Origin: Thermoanaerobaculia bacterium
Lineage (GTDB): Bacteria; Acidobacteriota; Thermoanaerobaculia; Thermoanaerobaculales; Sulfomarinibacteraceae
DNA: 64,000 bases
Reading direction: 5' to 3'
Assembly (NCBI GenBank): GCA_027061805.1
Contig: JAMOWA010000047.1
Location: forward strand, 1 to 64,000
Both the position numbers and the translations under genes were made by a program. A model generated the notes under the pieces. That model made no database searches, was not told where the DNA came from, and saw only the letters and a list, made by a program, of their open reading frames with translations. This document shows positions 18,444 to 25,855 of this stretch, one piece after another. Every line of letters starts with the position of its first letter. Position 1 is the first letter of the stretch.

Positions 18444-19790
18444 ATGCTGGAAGGGCTGCAGGACCGGCTCGGGCGCGTCATGAAGACGCTGCGCGGTGAG
18501 GGGCACCTCACCGAGTACCACCTGGACACCGCGCTTCGCGAGATCCGTCTCGCGCTGCTGGAAGCCGATGTCAACGTGGAGGTGGTGCGCGACTTCACGG
18601 AGCGCGTTCGCGAGCGTGCGCTGGGCAAGGAGGTGCTCACCTCGGTGACCCCCGCCCAGATGGTGGCGAAGATCGTCCACGAGGAGCTCGTCCGCCTTCT
18701 GGGCGGCGAGACCACGGAGCTCAGCTTCAAGGGACGTCCCGCGGTGGTGATGCTGGTGGGGCTCCAGGGCTCGGGAAAGACCACCACGGCGGCCAAGATG
18801 GCGAGGTGGATCCGGGACAGGAAGGGGCTCTTCCCCCTGCTCGTGCCCGCGGACACCTCCAGGCCCGCTGCACGGGAGCAGCTCCTGGTCCTCGGGAAGC
18901 AGGCCAACATCCCCACCGTGGACACCCGGGACATGGACGATCCCGAGGCCATCGCGAGGCGGGGCCTCCGCGAGGCGTCCATCAAGGGCTACCAGGTGCT
19001 GATCTTCGACACCGCCGGGCGCCTGCACGTGGACGACGAGCTCATGGGGCAGCTGCTCCGGCTCAAGGAGATCCTGAAGCCCCAGCACATCCTGTTCGTG
19101 GCCGACGCCATGACGGGGCAGGATGCGGTCCGCTCCGCCCGGGCGTTCCACGAGAAGCTCGATGTGAGCGGCGTGATCCTCACCAAGCTGGACGGCGACG
19201 CCCGGGGTGGTGCGGCCCTCTCCGTCCGGGAGGTGGTGGGCCGGCCCATCGTCTTCGCGGGTGTGGGCGAGAGGATCGACGCCCTGGAGCAGTTCCACCC
19301 GGACCGCATGGCCGGCCGGATCCTGGGGATGGGCGACGTGCTCACCCTGGTGGAGAAGGCCCAGGAGGTGGTGGACGAGAAGAAGGCCCGCCGCCTGGAA
19401 GCGAAGCTCAAGAAGAACAAGTTCGATCTCGAGGACCTGAGGGACCAGCTCCGGAGCGTCCGCAAGATGGGACCGCTCCAGCAGGTCATGGAGATGATCC
19501 CCGGCATGTCCGGGGCCATGCCGGGCGGGGGCGTGGCGGAGGGCCAGGAGAGGCAGCTCCGGCGCATGGAGGCGATCATCTGTTCCATGACGCCGAAGGA
19601 GCGCCGACACCCGCAGATCCTCAATGGCTCGAGGAAGAAACGGATCGCCAGGGGCTCCGGGACCAGCGTGGAGGAGGTGAACCGCCTCTTGCGCCAGTTC
19701 GGTCAGATGCGTAAGCTGATGAAGCGGCTTGGCAAGGCCGACCCCCGGTCGCTCAAGCGGCAGCTGGGGATCCGACAGTCCGGCAGGTAG
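18444..19790 (+). CDS. ffh: Signal recognition particle protein Ffh
   Basis: 448 residues, normal length. The N domain is followed by the GTPase with P-loop GLQGSGKTTT, DTSRPAAREQL, DTAGRLHVDDELM and TKLDGDARGGAALS. The C-terminal M domain is Met-rich (MIPGMSGAMPGG, MEAIICSMTPKER), and it binds 4.5S RNA and signal sequences. It targets nascent membrane proteins to FtsY and SecYEG. It heads the ffh-rpsP-khpA-rimM-trmD cluster. Confidence 0.97.
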   Translation: MLEGLQDRLGRVMKTLRGEGHLTEYHLDTALREIRLALLEADVNVEVVRDFTERVRERALGKEVLTSVTPAQMVAKIVHEELVRLLGGETTELSFKGRPAVVMLVGLQGSGKTTTAAKMARWIRDRKGLFPLLVPADTSRPAAREQLLVLGKQANIPTVDTRDMDDPEAIARRGLREASIKGYQVLIFDTAGRLHVDDELMGQLLRLKEILKPQHILFVADAMTGQDAVRSARAFHEKLDVSGVILTKLDGDARGGAALSVREVVGRPIVFAGVGERIDALEQFHPDRMAGRILGMGDVLTLVEKAQEVVDEKKARRLEAKLKKNKFDLEDLRDQLRSVRKMGPLQQVMEMIPGMSGAMPGGGVAEGQERQLRRMEAIICSMTPKERRHPQILNGSRKKRIARGSGTSVEEVNRLLRQFGQMRKLMKRLGKADPRSLKRQLGIRQSGR

Positions 19791-19850
19791 AACAACGTTG
19801 ACCACGCGAGCGGCGACCCCGTTCATGTTGCACAGAGGAGGAAAGAACAG

Positions 19851-20093
19851 ATGTTGACCATCAGGCTCCGGCGCATGGGAGCGAAGCACAAGCCCGTCTA
19901 CCGCGTTGTGGTGTCCGATTCGCGGAAGCGCCCCACCTCGGACTTCCTGGACCAGGTGGGTTTCTACGACCCCAACACGGACCCGCCCGAGATCCGCCTC
20001 GACGTCGAGAAGATCGAGGCATGGCAGGGCAAGGGCGCCCAGGTCTCCGAGACCGTGCGCTCGCTCATCCGCAAGGCCAGGAAGGCCCGGTAG
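19851..20093 (+). CDS. rpsP: 30S ribosomal protein S16
   Basis: 80 residues. The S16 N-terminus [24 protein letters not shown] is clear (shown here as a family block, residues 2-25), as is the [14 protein letters not shown] region. A GAGGAGGAAAG ribosome-binding site precedes the ATG. It is a small-subunit assembly protein, in its classical place between ffh and khpA. Confidence 0.97.
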   Translation: MLTIRLRRMGAKHKPVYRVVVSDSRKRPTSDFLDQVGFYDPNTDPPEIRLDVEKIEAWQGKGAQVSETVRSLIRKARKAR

Positions 20094-20130
20094 AACGCGA
20101 CCACACCACCTCCGACGAAAGGAGCTCCCC

Positions 20131-20370
20131 GTGAGTGCGATGAAGGACCTGTTGACGGAGATCGCCAAGGCACTTGTGGACCACCCCGAGGACGTCCAGG
20201 TGACGGAAGTGGAGGGGGAGCAGACCACCGTGCTCGAGCTGAGGGTCCGGGCCGAGGACCTGGGCAAGGTCATCGGGCGCCAGGGCCGGACGGCACGGGC
20301 CCTCCGGACCCTCCTGGCCGCGGCCGGCATGAAGATCCACAAGCGCTTCGTCCTGGAGATCCTGGAGTAG
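20131..20370 (+). CDS. khpA: KhpA, KH-domain RNA-binding protein
   Basis: 79 residues from GTG 20131, behind AAAGGAG; ATG 20140 is a possible alternative. The single KH fold carries the RNA-gripping loop GRQG in [16 protein letters not shown]. KhpA usually pairs with KhpB to bind many RNAs and affects cell size and translation. The gap to rimM is a single base, so they are coupled. Confidence 0.93.
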   Translation: MSAMKDLLTEIAKALVDHPEDVQVTEVEGEQTTVLELRVRAEDLGKVIGRQGRTARALRTLLAAAGMKIHKRFVLEILE

Positions 20371-20371
20371 G

Positions 20372-20926
20372 GTGTCGGACTCCGTCTCCGCCGGTTCCGG
20401 GCGTGAGTGGCTCGTGGTGGGCTTCGTGCGGAAGCCGCACGGCGTCCATGGCGAGGTCCTCGTGCAGATCCTCACGGACTTCCCCGAGAGGCTCGACGCC
20501 GGGGTGCGATTCGGGCTGGGGCCGGAGAGCGGGCCCGAGGCGTTCCACGCCGTCCACCACGTCCGGTACCACAAGGGGGGCTGGCTGCTGGGCGTCGAGG
20601 GAATCCGGGATCGGAACACCGTGGAGTCCTGGCGGGGGCTGTACCTCTTCCTGCCCGAGCAGAGCCTGGACGAGCTGCCCGAGGGGTACTACTACGAGCA
20701 CCACCTGGTGGGGCTCGCCTGCCGCTCGCCGGAGGGAGAGGACCTGGGCGAGGTCACGGGCATGGACAACGAGGGGCCCCAGGCGCGTCTCGTGGTCCGC
20801 CGGGGCGACCGCGAGTACCTGGTGCCCCACGTCCCGCAGATCGTGGTGGAGGTGGACCTGGAGGCGGGGACCGTCACCATCGACGCCCCGCCCGGCCTGC
20901 TGGACGACCGCTTCCTCGAGGCCTGA
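20372..20926 (+). CDS. rimM: 16S rRNA processing protein RimM
   Basis: 184 residues. The N-terminal barrel begins VVGFVRKPHGVHGEVLV, the diagnostic RimM start, and a PRC-barrel follows with GMDNEGPQARLVV and VPHVPQIVVEVDLE. It helps 30S head assembly and binds S19. The GTG start lies right behind the khpA stop. Confidence 0.95.
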   Translation: MSDSVSAGSGREWLVVGFVRKPHGVHGEVLVQILTDFPERLDAGVRFGLGPESGPEAFHAVHHVRYHKGGWLLGVEGIRDRNTVESWRGLYLFLPEQSLDELPEGYYYEHHLVGLACRSPEGEDLGEVTGMDNEGPQARLVVRRGDREYLVPHVPQIVVEVDLEAGTVTIDAPPGLLDDRFLEA

Positions 20927-20944
20927 GCAGTCCGGCGCACAGCC

Positions 20945-21727
20945 ATGCGTTTCGACGTCCTGACCCTCTTCCCGGAGCTGATCCGCGCCTTCCGCACCAC
21001 GGGGGTGCTGGGGAGGGCCGTGGACCAGGGACGGGTGGAGATCGGCGTCCACGACCTCCGGAGCTGGGCCGGCAACCGGTGGGGCCAGGTGGACGACGAG
21101 CCCTACGGCGGCGGGGCCGGCATGGTGATCCAGGCGCCGCCCGTCCTGCGGGCCGTCCGTGACCTCCGGGGAGAGGGGGGCGGGCCGGGCCGTCTCGTGA
21201 TGCTCACCCCCCGGGGCCGGGTGTTCGACCAGCACCTGGCCGAGGAGCTGGCCGGCGCCGGCCGGATCATCCTGCTCTGCGGCCGGTACGAGGGCTTCGA
21301 CGAGCGGGTGAACGAGATCCTGGAGCCCGAGGAGGTGTCCATCGGCGACTTCATCCTCGGGGGTGGCGAGGTGGCGGCCATGGTGGTGATGGAGGCCGTG
21401 GCCCGGCTGGTTCCCGGTGTGGTGGGTGACCCCCGCTCGGTGGAGGAGGACTCCTTCACCACGGGTCTGCTGGATCATCCCGCCTACACCCGGCCCCCCG
21501 AGGTGGAGGGGCACGGCATTCCCGAGGTCCTCAGCTCCGGGCACCACGAGCGGATCCGCAGGTGGCGCCTGGAGGAAGCCGTGCGGCTCACGGTGGAGCG
21601 CCGCCCCGACCTCATCCGGCGCCACTGGGGCCTGTACACTGCCGAGGTCCGTGCGCTGGTCCGGCGCTTCGGGCCGGACCTGGCCCGGAGCTGCGAGACC
21701 CGGGAGGACGGGGACGGTGGCGGGTAA
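20945..21727 (+). CDS. trmD: tRNA (guanine37-N1)-methyltransferase
   Basis: 260 residues. The SPOUT knot signature is present: DDEPYGGGAGMV, LLCGRYEGFDERV, EEVSIGDFILGGGE and the C-terminal RLTVERRPDL region. It methylates G37 of tRNAs with SAM to prevent frameshifting. It is 18 bases after rimM. The usual next gene, rplS, is absent here. Confidence 0.96.
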   Translation: MRFDVLTLFPELIRAFRTTGVLGRAVDQGRVEIGVHDLRSWAGNRWGQVDDEPYGGGAGMVIQAPPVLRAVRDLRGEGGGPGRLVMLTPRGRVFDQHLAEELAGAGRIILLCGRYEGFDERVNEILEPEEVSIGDFILGGGEVAAMVVMEAVARLVPGVVGDPRSVEEDSFTTGLLDHPAYTRPPEVEGHGIPEVLSSGHHERIRRWRLEEAVRLTVERRPDLIRRHWGLYTAEVRALVRRFGPDLARSCETREDGDGGG

Positions 21728-21853
21728 CCACGGCGGCCGGCGCGGCACAGGGAGGTGCGGCCGGGTGCGCGGTGGTGGTGGCCGGTGCAACCTGACAGTG
21801 AGCGTGACGTATCACACCGTCCGGAACGGGATTCCGGCAGGTGGAGGGGATTC

Positions 21854-23614
21854 ATGAGACGGACCTTCGCAGCGTTGTTGATGGTGCTCGCAGTGGCCGG
21901 TGCGGCCACGGCCCAGGGGCTCGGCGGGGAACCCGTGTTCCAGGTGGGCCTGTCCGCCGACCGCGAGCCGCTGGTGGCCGGGGAGCCCTACCGTCTCCTC
22001 GTGGAGCTCACGGTGGACGAGGGCTGGCACGTGAACACCGAGGACCCCGGCGACGAGTTCGCCGTGGCCACCACGGTGGCGTGGGAGCTCCCCGAGGGCT
22101 GGGCCGCTCCGGCGATGAGCTGGCCTCCCGGCCATGCCATCACGTTCGAATTCTCCGAGGCACCGCTGGAGGTCTGGGAGGGGACGGTGGTCCTCGAGGC
22201 GTCGGGGACGGTCCCCGAGGGCTTCACCGGACCGGCCACGCTGGGGGTGACCGTCACGGCGCAGGCCTGCAACAACTCCACATGCCTTCCGCCCACACCG
22301 GTGGAGGCCTCGCTGGAGGCCGAGGTGGCTCCGGCGGGAACACCCACCAGGATCCTGGTGGCCGCCCCCGCGGCGGACGAGGCGACGGGACCGGAGCCCG
22401 GAGAGCCGGCAGCCGGGGAGGGGGACTCGGTCTCCCGCCTGGCCGGGGCCGGACTTCCGCTCCAGCTCCTCATCGTGTTCCTGGCGGGGCTCGCCCTCAA
22501 CCTGACACCGTGCGTCTACCCGCTCATCCCCATCACCATCGGCTTCTTCTCCTCCCAGGCGAGGGAGGGGAAGGGGGGCACCTTCGCCCTCGCCCTGGTC
22601 TACGTGCTGGGCATGTCGGTGACCTACTCGGTGCTGGGGGTGGTGGCCGCCCTCACCGGCCGGATCCTGGGTACGGCGCTCCAGAGCCCCGTGGTGATCC
22701 TGGGGATCGTGGCCGTGCTGCTGGCGCTGGCGCTCTCCATGTTCGGGCTGTGGGAGATCAGGGTGCCGGGCTGGGCCATGCGGGCCTCCGGCGGGCGCGG
22801 TGGCTACTTCGGCGCCCTGCTCATGGGCTTCATCGTGGGCTTCGTGGCGGCGCCCTGCATCGGCCCCTTCGTCCTCGGGCTGCTCACCTACGTGGGCCAG
22901 CAGGGGAGCCCCTTCCTGGGCTTCGTCCTCTTCTTCGCCCTGGCCATGGGCCTCGGCGTTCCCTACCTCGTCCTGGGCACCTTCACCGGCGCGCTCAACA
23001 AGATGCCGGCCTCGGGGGCCTGGATGATCGGGGTCCGCAAGGTCTTCGGTGTGCTCCTGGTGGCCCTGGCGGCCTACTTCGCGCGTCCCCTCATGTCGGA
23101 CACGATGGGGGCGTGGGTGATGGGCCTCGTGCTCATCCTCGGGGCGCTCTACATGCTGGTGGTGGACCGCACGGGCCACGAGCAGCCGGCCATCGACCGC
23201 GTCATGCGGCTGGCTGCTGCGGCGATCCTGGTGGCCGGTGTCTGGTACCTGCCGCTGGGGTCCGGCACGGAGCACGGCGAGGAGCTGCAGTGGGATGCCT
23301 TCCAGAGGAAGGCCGTGGCCTCCGCCGTGGACTCCGGCGGGCCGGTGATCGTGGACTTCTTCGCCGACTGGTGCGCCCCCTGCCGCGAGCTGGACGAGAA
23401 GACCTTCGGCGACTCGAGGGTGGCCGGGAAGCTCGGATCCTTCGCCCGCTTCAAGGTGGACATGACCACGGCGTCCCCGGAGAACCAGGCGCTGGCCGCC
23501 GAGTACGGTGTCCGGGGCGTCCCCACCGTGATCGTGTACCGGAACGGGCGCGAGGCCTTCCGCATCACCGGTTTCGAGCCGCCGGAGCGGTTCCTGGAGC
23601 GGCTGGAGGAGTAG
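21854..23614 (+). CDS. dsbD: Thiol:disulfide interchange protein DsbD
   Basis: 586 residues from ATG 21854, picked because a GGAGGGG ribosome-binding site precedes it and a signal peptide follows (FAALLMVLAVAGAATAQ). Three parts are visible: a periplasmic alpha domain with the Cys pair in CNNSTC, an eight-helix membrane domain with Cys in LTPCVYPLIP and in APCIGPF, and a C-terminal thioredoxin domain with CAPC in DWCAPCREL. It carries electrons from cytoplasmic thioredoxin to periplasmic thiol proteins. It follows trmD after 126 bases. Confidence 0.95.
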   Translation: MRRTFAALLMVLAVAGAATAQGLGGEPVFQVGLSADREPLVAGEPYRLLVELTVDEGWHVNTEDPGDEFAVATTVAWELPEGWAAPAMSWPPGHAITFEFSEAPLEVWEGTVVLEASGTVPEGFTGPATLGVTVTAQACNNSTCLPPTPVEASLEAEVAPAGTPTRILVAAPAADEATGPEPGEPAAGEGDSVSRLAGAGLPLQLLIVFLAGLALNLTPCVYPLIPITIGFFSSQAREGKGGTFALALVYVLGMSVTYSVLGVVAALTGRILGTALQSPVVILGIVAVLLALALSMFGLWEIRVPGWAMRASGGRGGYFGALLMGFIVGFVAAPCIGPFVLGLLTYVGQQGSPFLGFVLFFALAMGLGVPYLVLGTFTGALNKMPASGAWMIGVRKVFGVLLVALAAYFARPLMSDTMGAWVMGLVLILGALYMLVVDRTGHEQPAIDRVMRLAAAAILVAGVWYLPLGSGTEHGEELQWDAFQRKAVASAVDSGGPVIVDFFADWCAPCRELDEKTFGDSRVAGKLGSFARFKVDMTTASPENQALAAEYGVRGVPTVIVYRNGREAFRITGFEPPERFLERLEE

Positions 23615-23639
23615 AAGGGTGGAGAGAGTGGGAGGGTCC

Positions 23640-23880
23640 ATGACCGGGACGATCTCTGGGACGGGGTGGCGGGGACCGCGGCGTCACGGGCAGGGGCGTG
23701 GGTGCCTGCATGGCCGGGGGCACGACCAGGGTCATGGATGGGGTCGGGGACAGGATCGCGGACATGGACACGGTCACCGTCACGGACTGCCATTGGCCTG
23801 TCTCCATGTCCGCACCGCCTTTCCCCTCGCTTCCTCACCGGGCGGGCGGGGGTGGTGCGGTCACGGCCTGGGCCGCCGGT
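23640..23880. repeat. Low-complexity intergenic tract
   Basis: The DNA between dsbD and the VWFA gene contains imperfect repeats of short motifs such as GGGACGG, GACACGG, GGTCACCG and TCACGGAC. Related wording, on the other strand, recurs at about 31030-31085. There is no convincing gene. Confidence 0.5.
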
Positions 23881-23882
23881 GG

Positions 23883-23888
23883 TATATT
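23883..23888 (+). promoter_or_regulatory. -10 box for leaderless VWFA-protein gene
   Basis: TATATT ends exactly 6 bases before ATG 23895; there is no Shine-Dalgarno. Confidence 0.5.
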
Positions 23889-23894
23889 CCGGCA

Positions 23895-25616
23895 ATGATG
23901 ATGACCCGGTACCGGACTCTCGTTGCCCTGATCTGGACGTTTCTTCTCGTGCTGGCGGCCCCGGTGGTGTTGCTGGCCCAGGACGTCCGGGATGTGCCGG
24001 ACGATCAGGATGTGCTTGGCGGCATGGGTTTCCGGGACGAGGTGGAGGTGACGGTCCTCAACCTCGAGGTCTACGTGAGGGACGCCGATGGCAGGTCAGT
24101 GACCGATCTCACTGCCGACGACTTCAGGGTTTTCCAGGACGGTCAGCCAAGGAAGATCACCAACTTCGCGTCCTACACCGAGAAGAGCTTCGCGGTGATC
24201 CCGGAGGGAGGAGAGAGTCCTCCCGGGGGTGGGGCGGCCCTGCCCCCCGGGATCAAGCCCATCTCGGTGGTGATCTGGGTGGACAACGAGCACACCCGTC
24301 CGGTGGAGCGAAGCCGGGTCCTTTCCCAGATCAGCCGCTTCGTGTCGAGCTTCATGCGGCCGCCTGTCCGGGTCATGGTGGTGGGATACCAGCGCTCCGT
24401 GAAGGTGGAGCAGCCGTTCACCGGCGACGTTCGCCTGGTGAAGGACGCGCTCAGGAGGCTCCGGCGTGCACCGGCGAGCTTCTCGGAACGGGACAACCGG
24501 CGGCGGGAGATCCTCCGGGGCCTCCAGAACCTCCGGGAGAGGGATCCGAACGTCTCGGGCGGACCCATGGCCCGGATGGACCTGCTCTCCCGGATACGGT
24601 CCTACGCGGACGAGATGTCCCAGAGCCTGGACATGGCGACCGGTGCCCTCCGGCAGCTGATCCTCAGCCTCAGTGGCCTTCCGGGGCGGAAGTACCTGAT
24701 CCACGTCTCCAGTGGGCTTCCCGCCGTCACGGCGCGGGACCTGTTCGAGGCCCACGGCAACGCCTTCCAGAGGGGATCGATCCTTCCCATGCTTTCCATC
24801 TACGACCGGTGGTCCTCCTGGAGGAGCCTGGCGGCGTCGGCCAACGCACAGGGGGTCCACATGTACATGGTGGACGCCTCCGGCCTGGCCTCCGCCGGCT
24901 CGGCCTCGGCGGCCTACGCGAGCCCCGTGGACCCCATGACCACGGCGATCTACTTCAACAACCGGCAGCAGCCGCTGCAGCTCCTGGCGGACACCACGGG
25001 CGGCGAGGCGATCCTCAACGCCAACGACGTGACAGTGGGGCTCGAGAGGTTCCGGGAGGACCTCTTCACCTACTACTCCATCGGGTACGTGGTGGGGGCC
25101 GCCGGGGGTGACACGGTCCACAGGGTGGAAGTCACGGTGCCTGCCCACCCCGACTACGACCTGCGGTACCGGCGGACCGTCGTGGAGAAGTCCCTGGCCA
25201 GCCAGGTCCAGGACAGGGTGCTGGCGGCCCTCGCCTTCGGTGTGGAGCACAACCCCATGGGCATCGGGGTGGAGCTGGGCGCGGCCTCCACGGCCACGGA
25301 GGACAGGTGGCTGGTGCCCGTGACCGTCACCTGTCCCATGAGCTCCCTGGCACTGGTCCCGAGGGGAGAGGAGGCGGTCGGGAACGCCACCGTCTTCGTG
25401 GCGGTGCGGGATCGGGATGGGCAGCAGTCGGACCTGCAGCGCCAGGAGCACGAGGTCAGGATCCCCGTGGCGGATTACAACCTCCTGAAGGACCGGCACC
25501 TCACATTCACTCTCGACCTCCTGATGGTGAGGGGGGTCTTCACCGTGGCGGTGGGTGTCCTCGACGGCGTGAGCCACCAGGCGTCCTACGCCGTGGTCCG
25601 CCGCACGATTCCCTGA
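23895..25616 (+). CDS. Secreted VWFA-related acidobacterial-domain protein
   Basis: 573 residues with a signal peptide (LVALIWTFLLVLAAPVVLLAQ). After VEVTVLNLEVYVRDADGR, DLTADDFRVFQDG is a hallmark of the acidobacterial VWFA-related family. The A-domain follows with VVIWVDNEHT, where the usual DxSxS metal site is degraded. The product is exported and probably binds protein or cell-surface ligands; its exact role is unknown. The frame is open further upstream, but the -10 box and signal peptide place the start at 23895. Confidence 0.88.
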   Translation: MMMTRYRTLVALIWTFLLVLAAPVVLLAQDVRDVPDDQDVLGGMGFRDEVEVTVLNLEVYVRDADGRSVTDLTADDFRVFQDGQPRKITNFASYTEKSFAVIPEGGESPPGGGAALPPGIKPISVVIWVDNEHTRPVERSRVLSQISRFVSSFMRPPVRVMVVGYQRSVKVEQPFTGDVRLVKDALRRLRRAPASFSERDNRRREILRGLQNLRERDPNVSGGPMARMDLLSRIRSYADEMSQSLDMATGALRQLILSLSGLPGRKYLIHVSSGLPAVTARDLFEAHGNAFQRGSILPMLSIYDRWSSWRSLAASANAQGVHMYMVDASGLASAGSASAAYASPVDPMTTAIYFNNRQQPLQLLADTTGGEAILNANDVTVGLERFREDLFTYYSIGYVVGAAGGDTVHRVEVTVPAHPDYDLRYRRTVVEKSLASQVQDRVLAALAFGVEHNPMGIGVELGAASTATEDRWLVPVTVTCPMSSLALVPRGEEAVGNATVFVAVRDRDGQQSDLQRQEHEVRIPVADYNLLKDRHLTFTLDLLMVRGVFTVAVGVLDGVSHQASYAVVRRTIP

Positions 25617-25647
25617 TCATCCGAGACGGGCACATGACGGGCACATC

Positions 25648-25675
25648 TTGACAGGGGTATCTCTTGGGGTACCAT
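25648..25675 (+). promoter_or_regulatory. Sigma-70-type promoter of the TonB-dependent receptor gene
   Basis: A perfect -35 TTGACA (25648-25653) and TACCAT (25670-25675) are 16 bases apart. The predicted leader is about 170 bases, unlike the leaderless genes nearby, and ends in a purine-only run before the ATG. Confidence 0.6.
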
Positions 25676-25855
25676 GATCCAGGAGACACGCCGGGAATCC
25701 ACAGGGAAGGGAGGACAGGTTTCGGACTGGTTTTCATTCGTTCAGAGGCGGAACCGCGGCAGGATTCGAACGTGCGGGCCGCGAGGTCGTCTTTTCTTTC
25801 GAGGAGGCTGGACGCAAGGAACGGAAGAGGGAAGAAGGAAGAAGGAGGAGGATCG
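25676..25855 (+). promoter_or_regulatory. Long purine-rich 5' leader of the receptor gene
   Basis: Between the promoter and ATG 25856. The last about 55 bases are almost only A and G (GGAAGAGGGAAGAAGG-type), including the ribosome-binding site GGAGGAGGA. At 25752-25774 the leader contains a stretch that on the minus strand looks like a tRNA T-arm (GTTCGAATCCTGC) with one mismatched stem pair. No known riboswitch was recognised. Confidence 0.4.

Noticed and set aside
16743-20342. 1199-codon minus-strand frame opposite EAL and ffh
   Set aside because: Antisense of certain genes (ffh, rpsP); no recognisable protein.
25752-25774. Possible tRNA gene
   Set aside because: Only a T-arm-like piece; no D-arm, anticodon stem or acceptor stem could be built around it.
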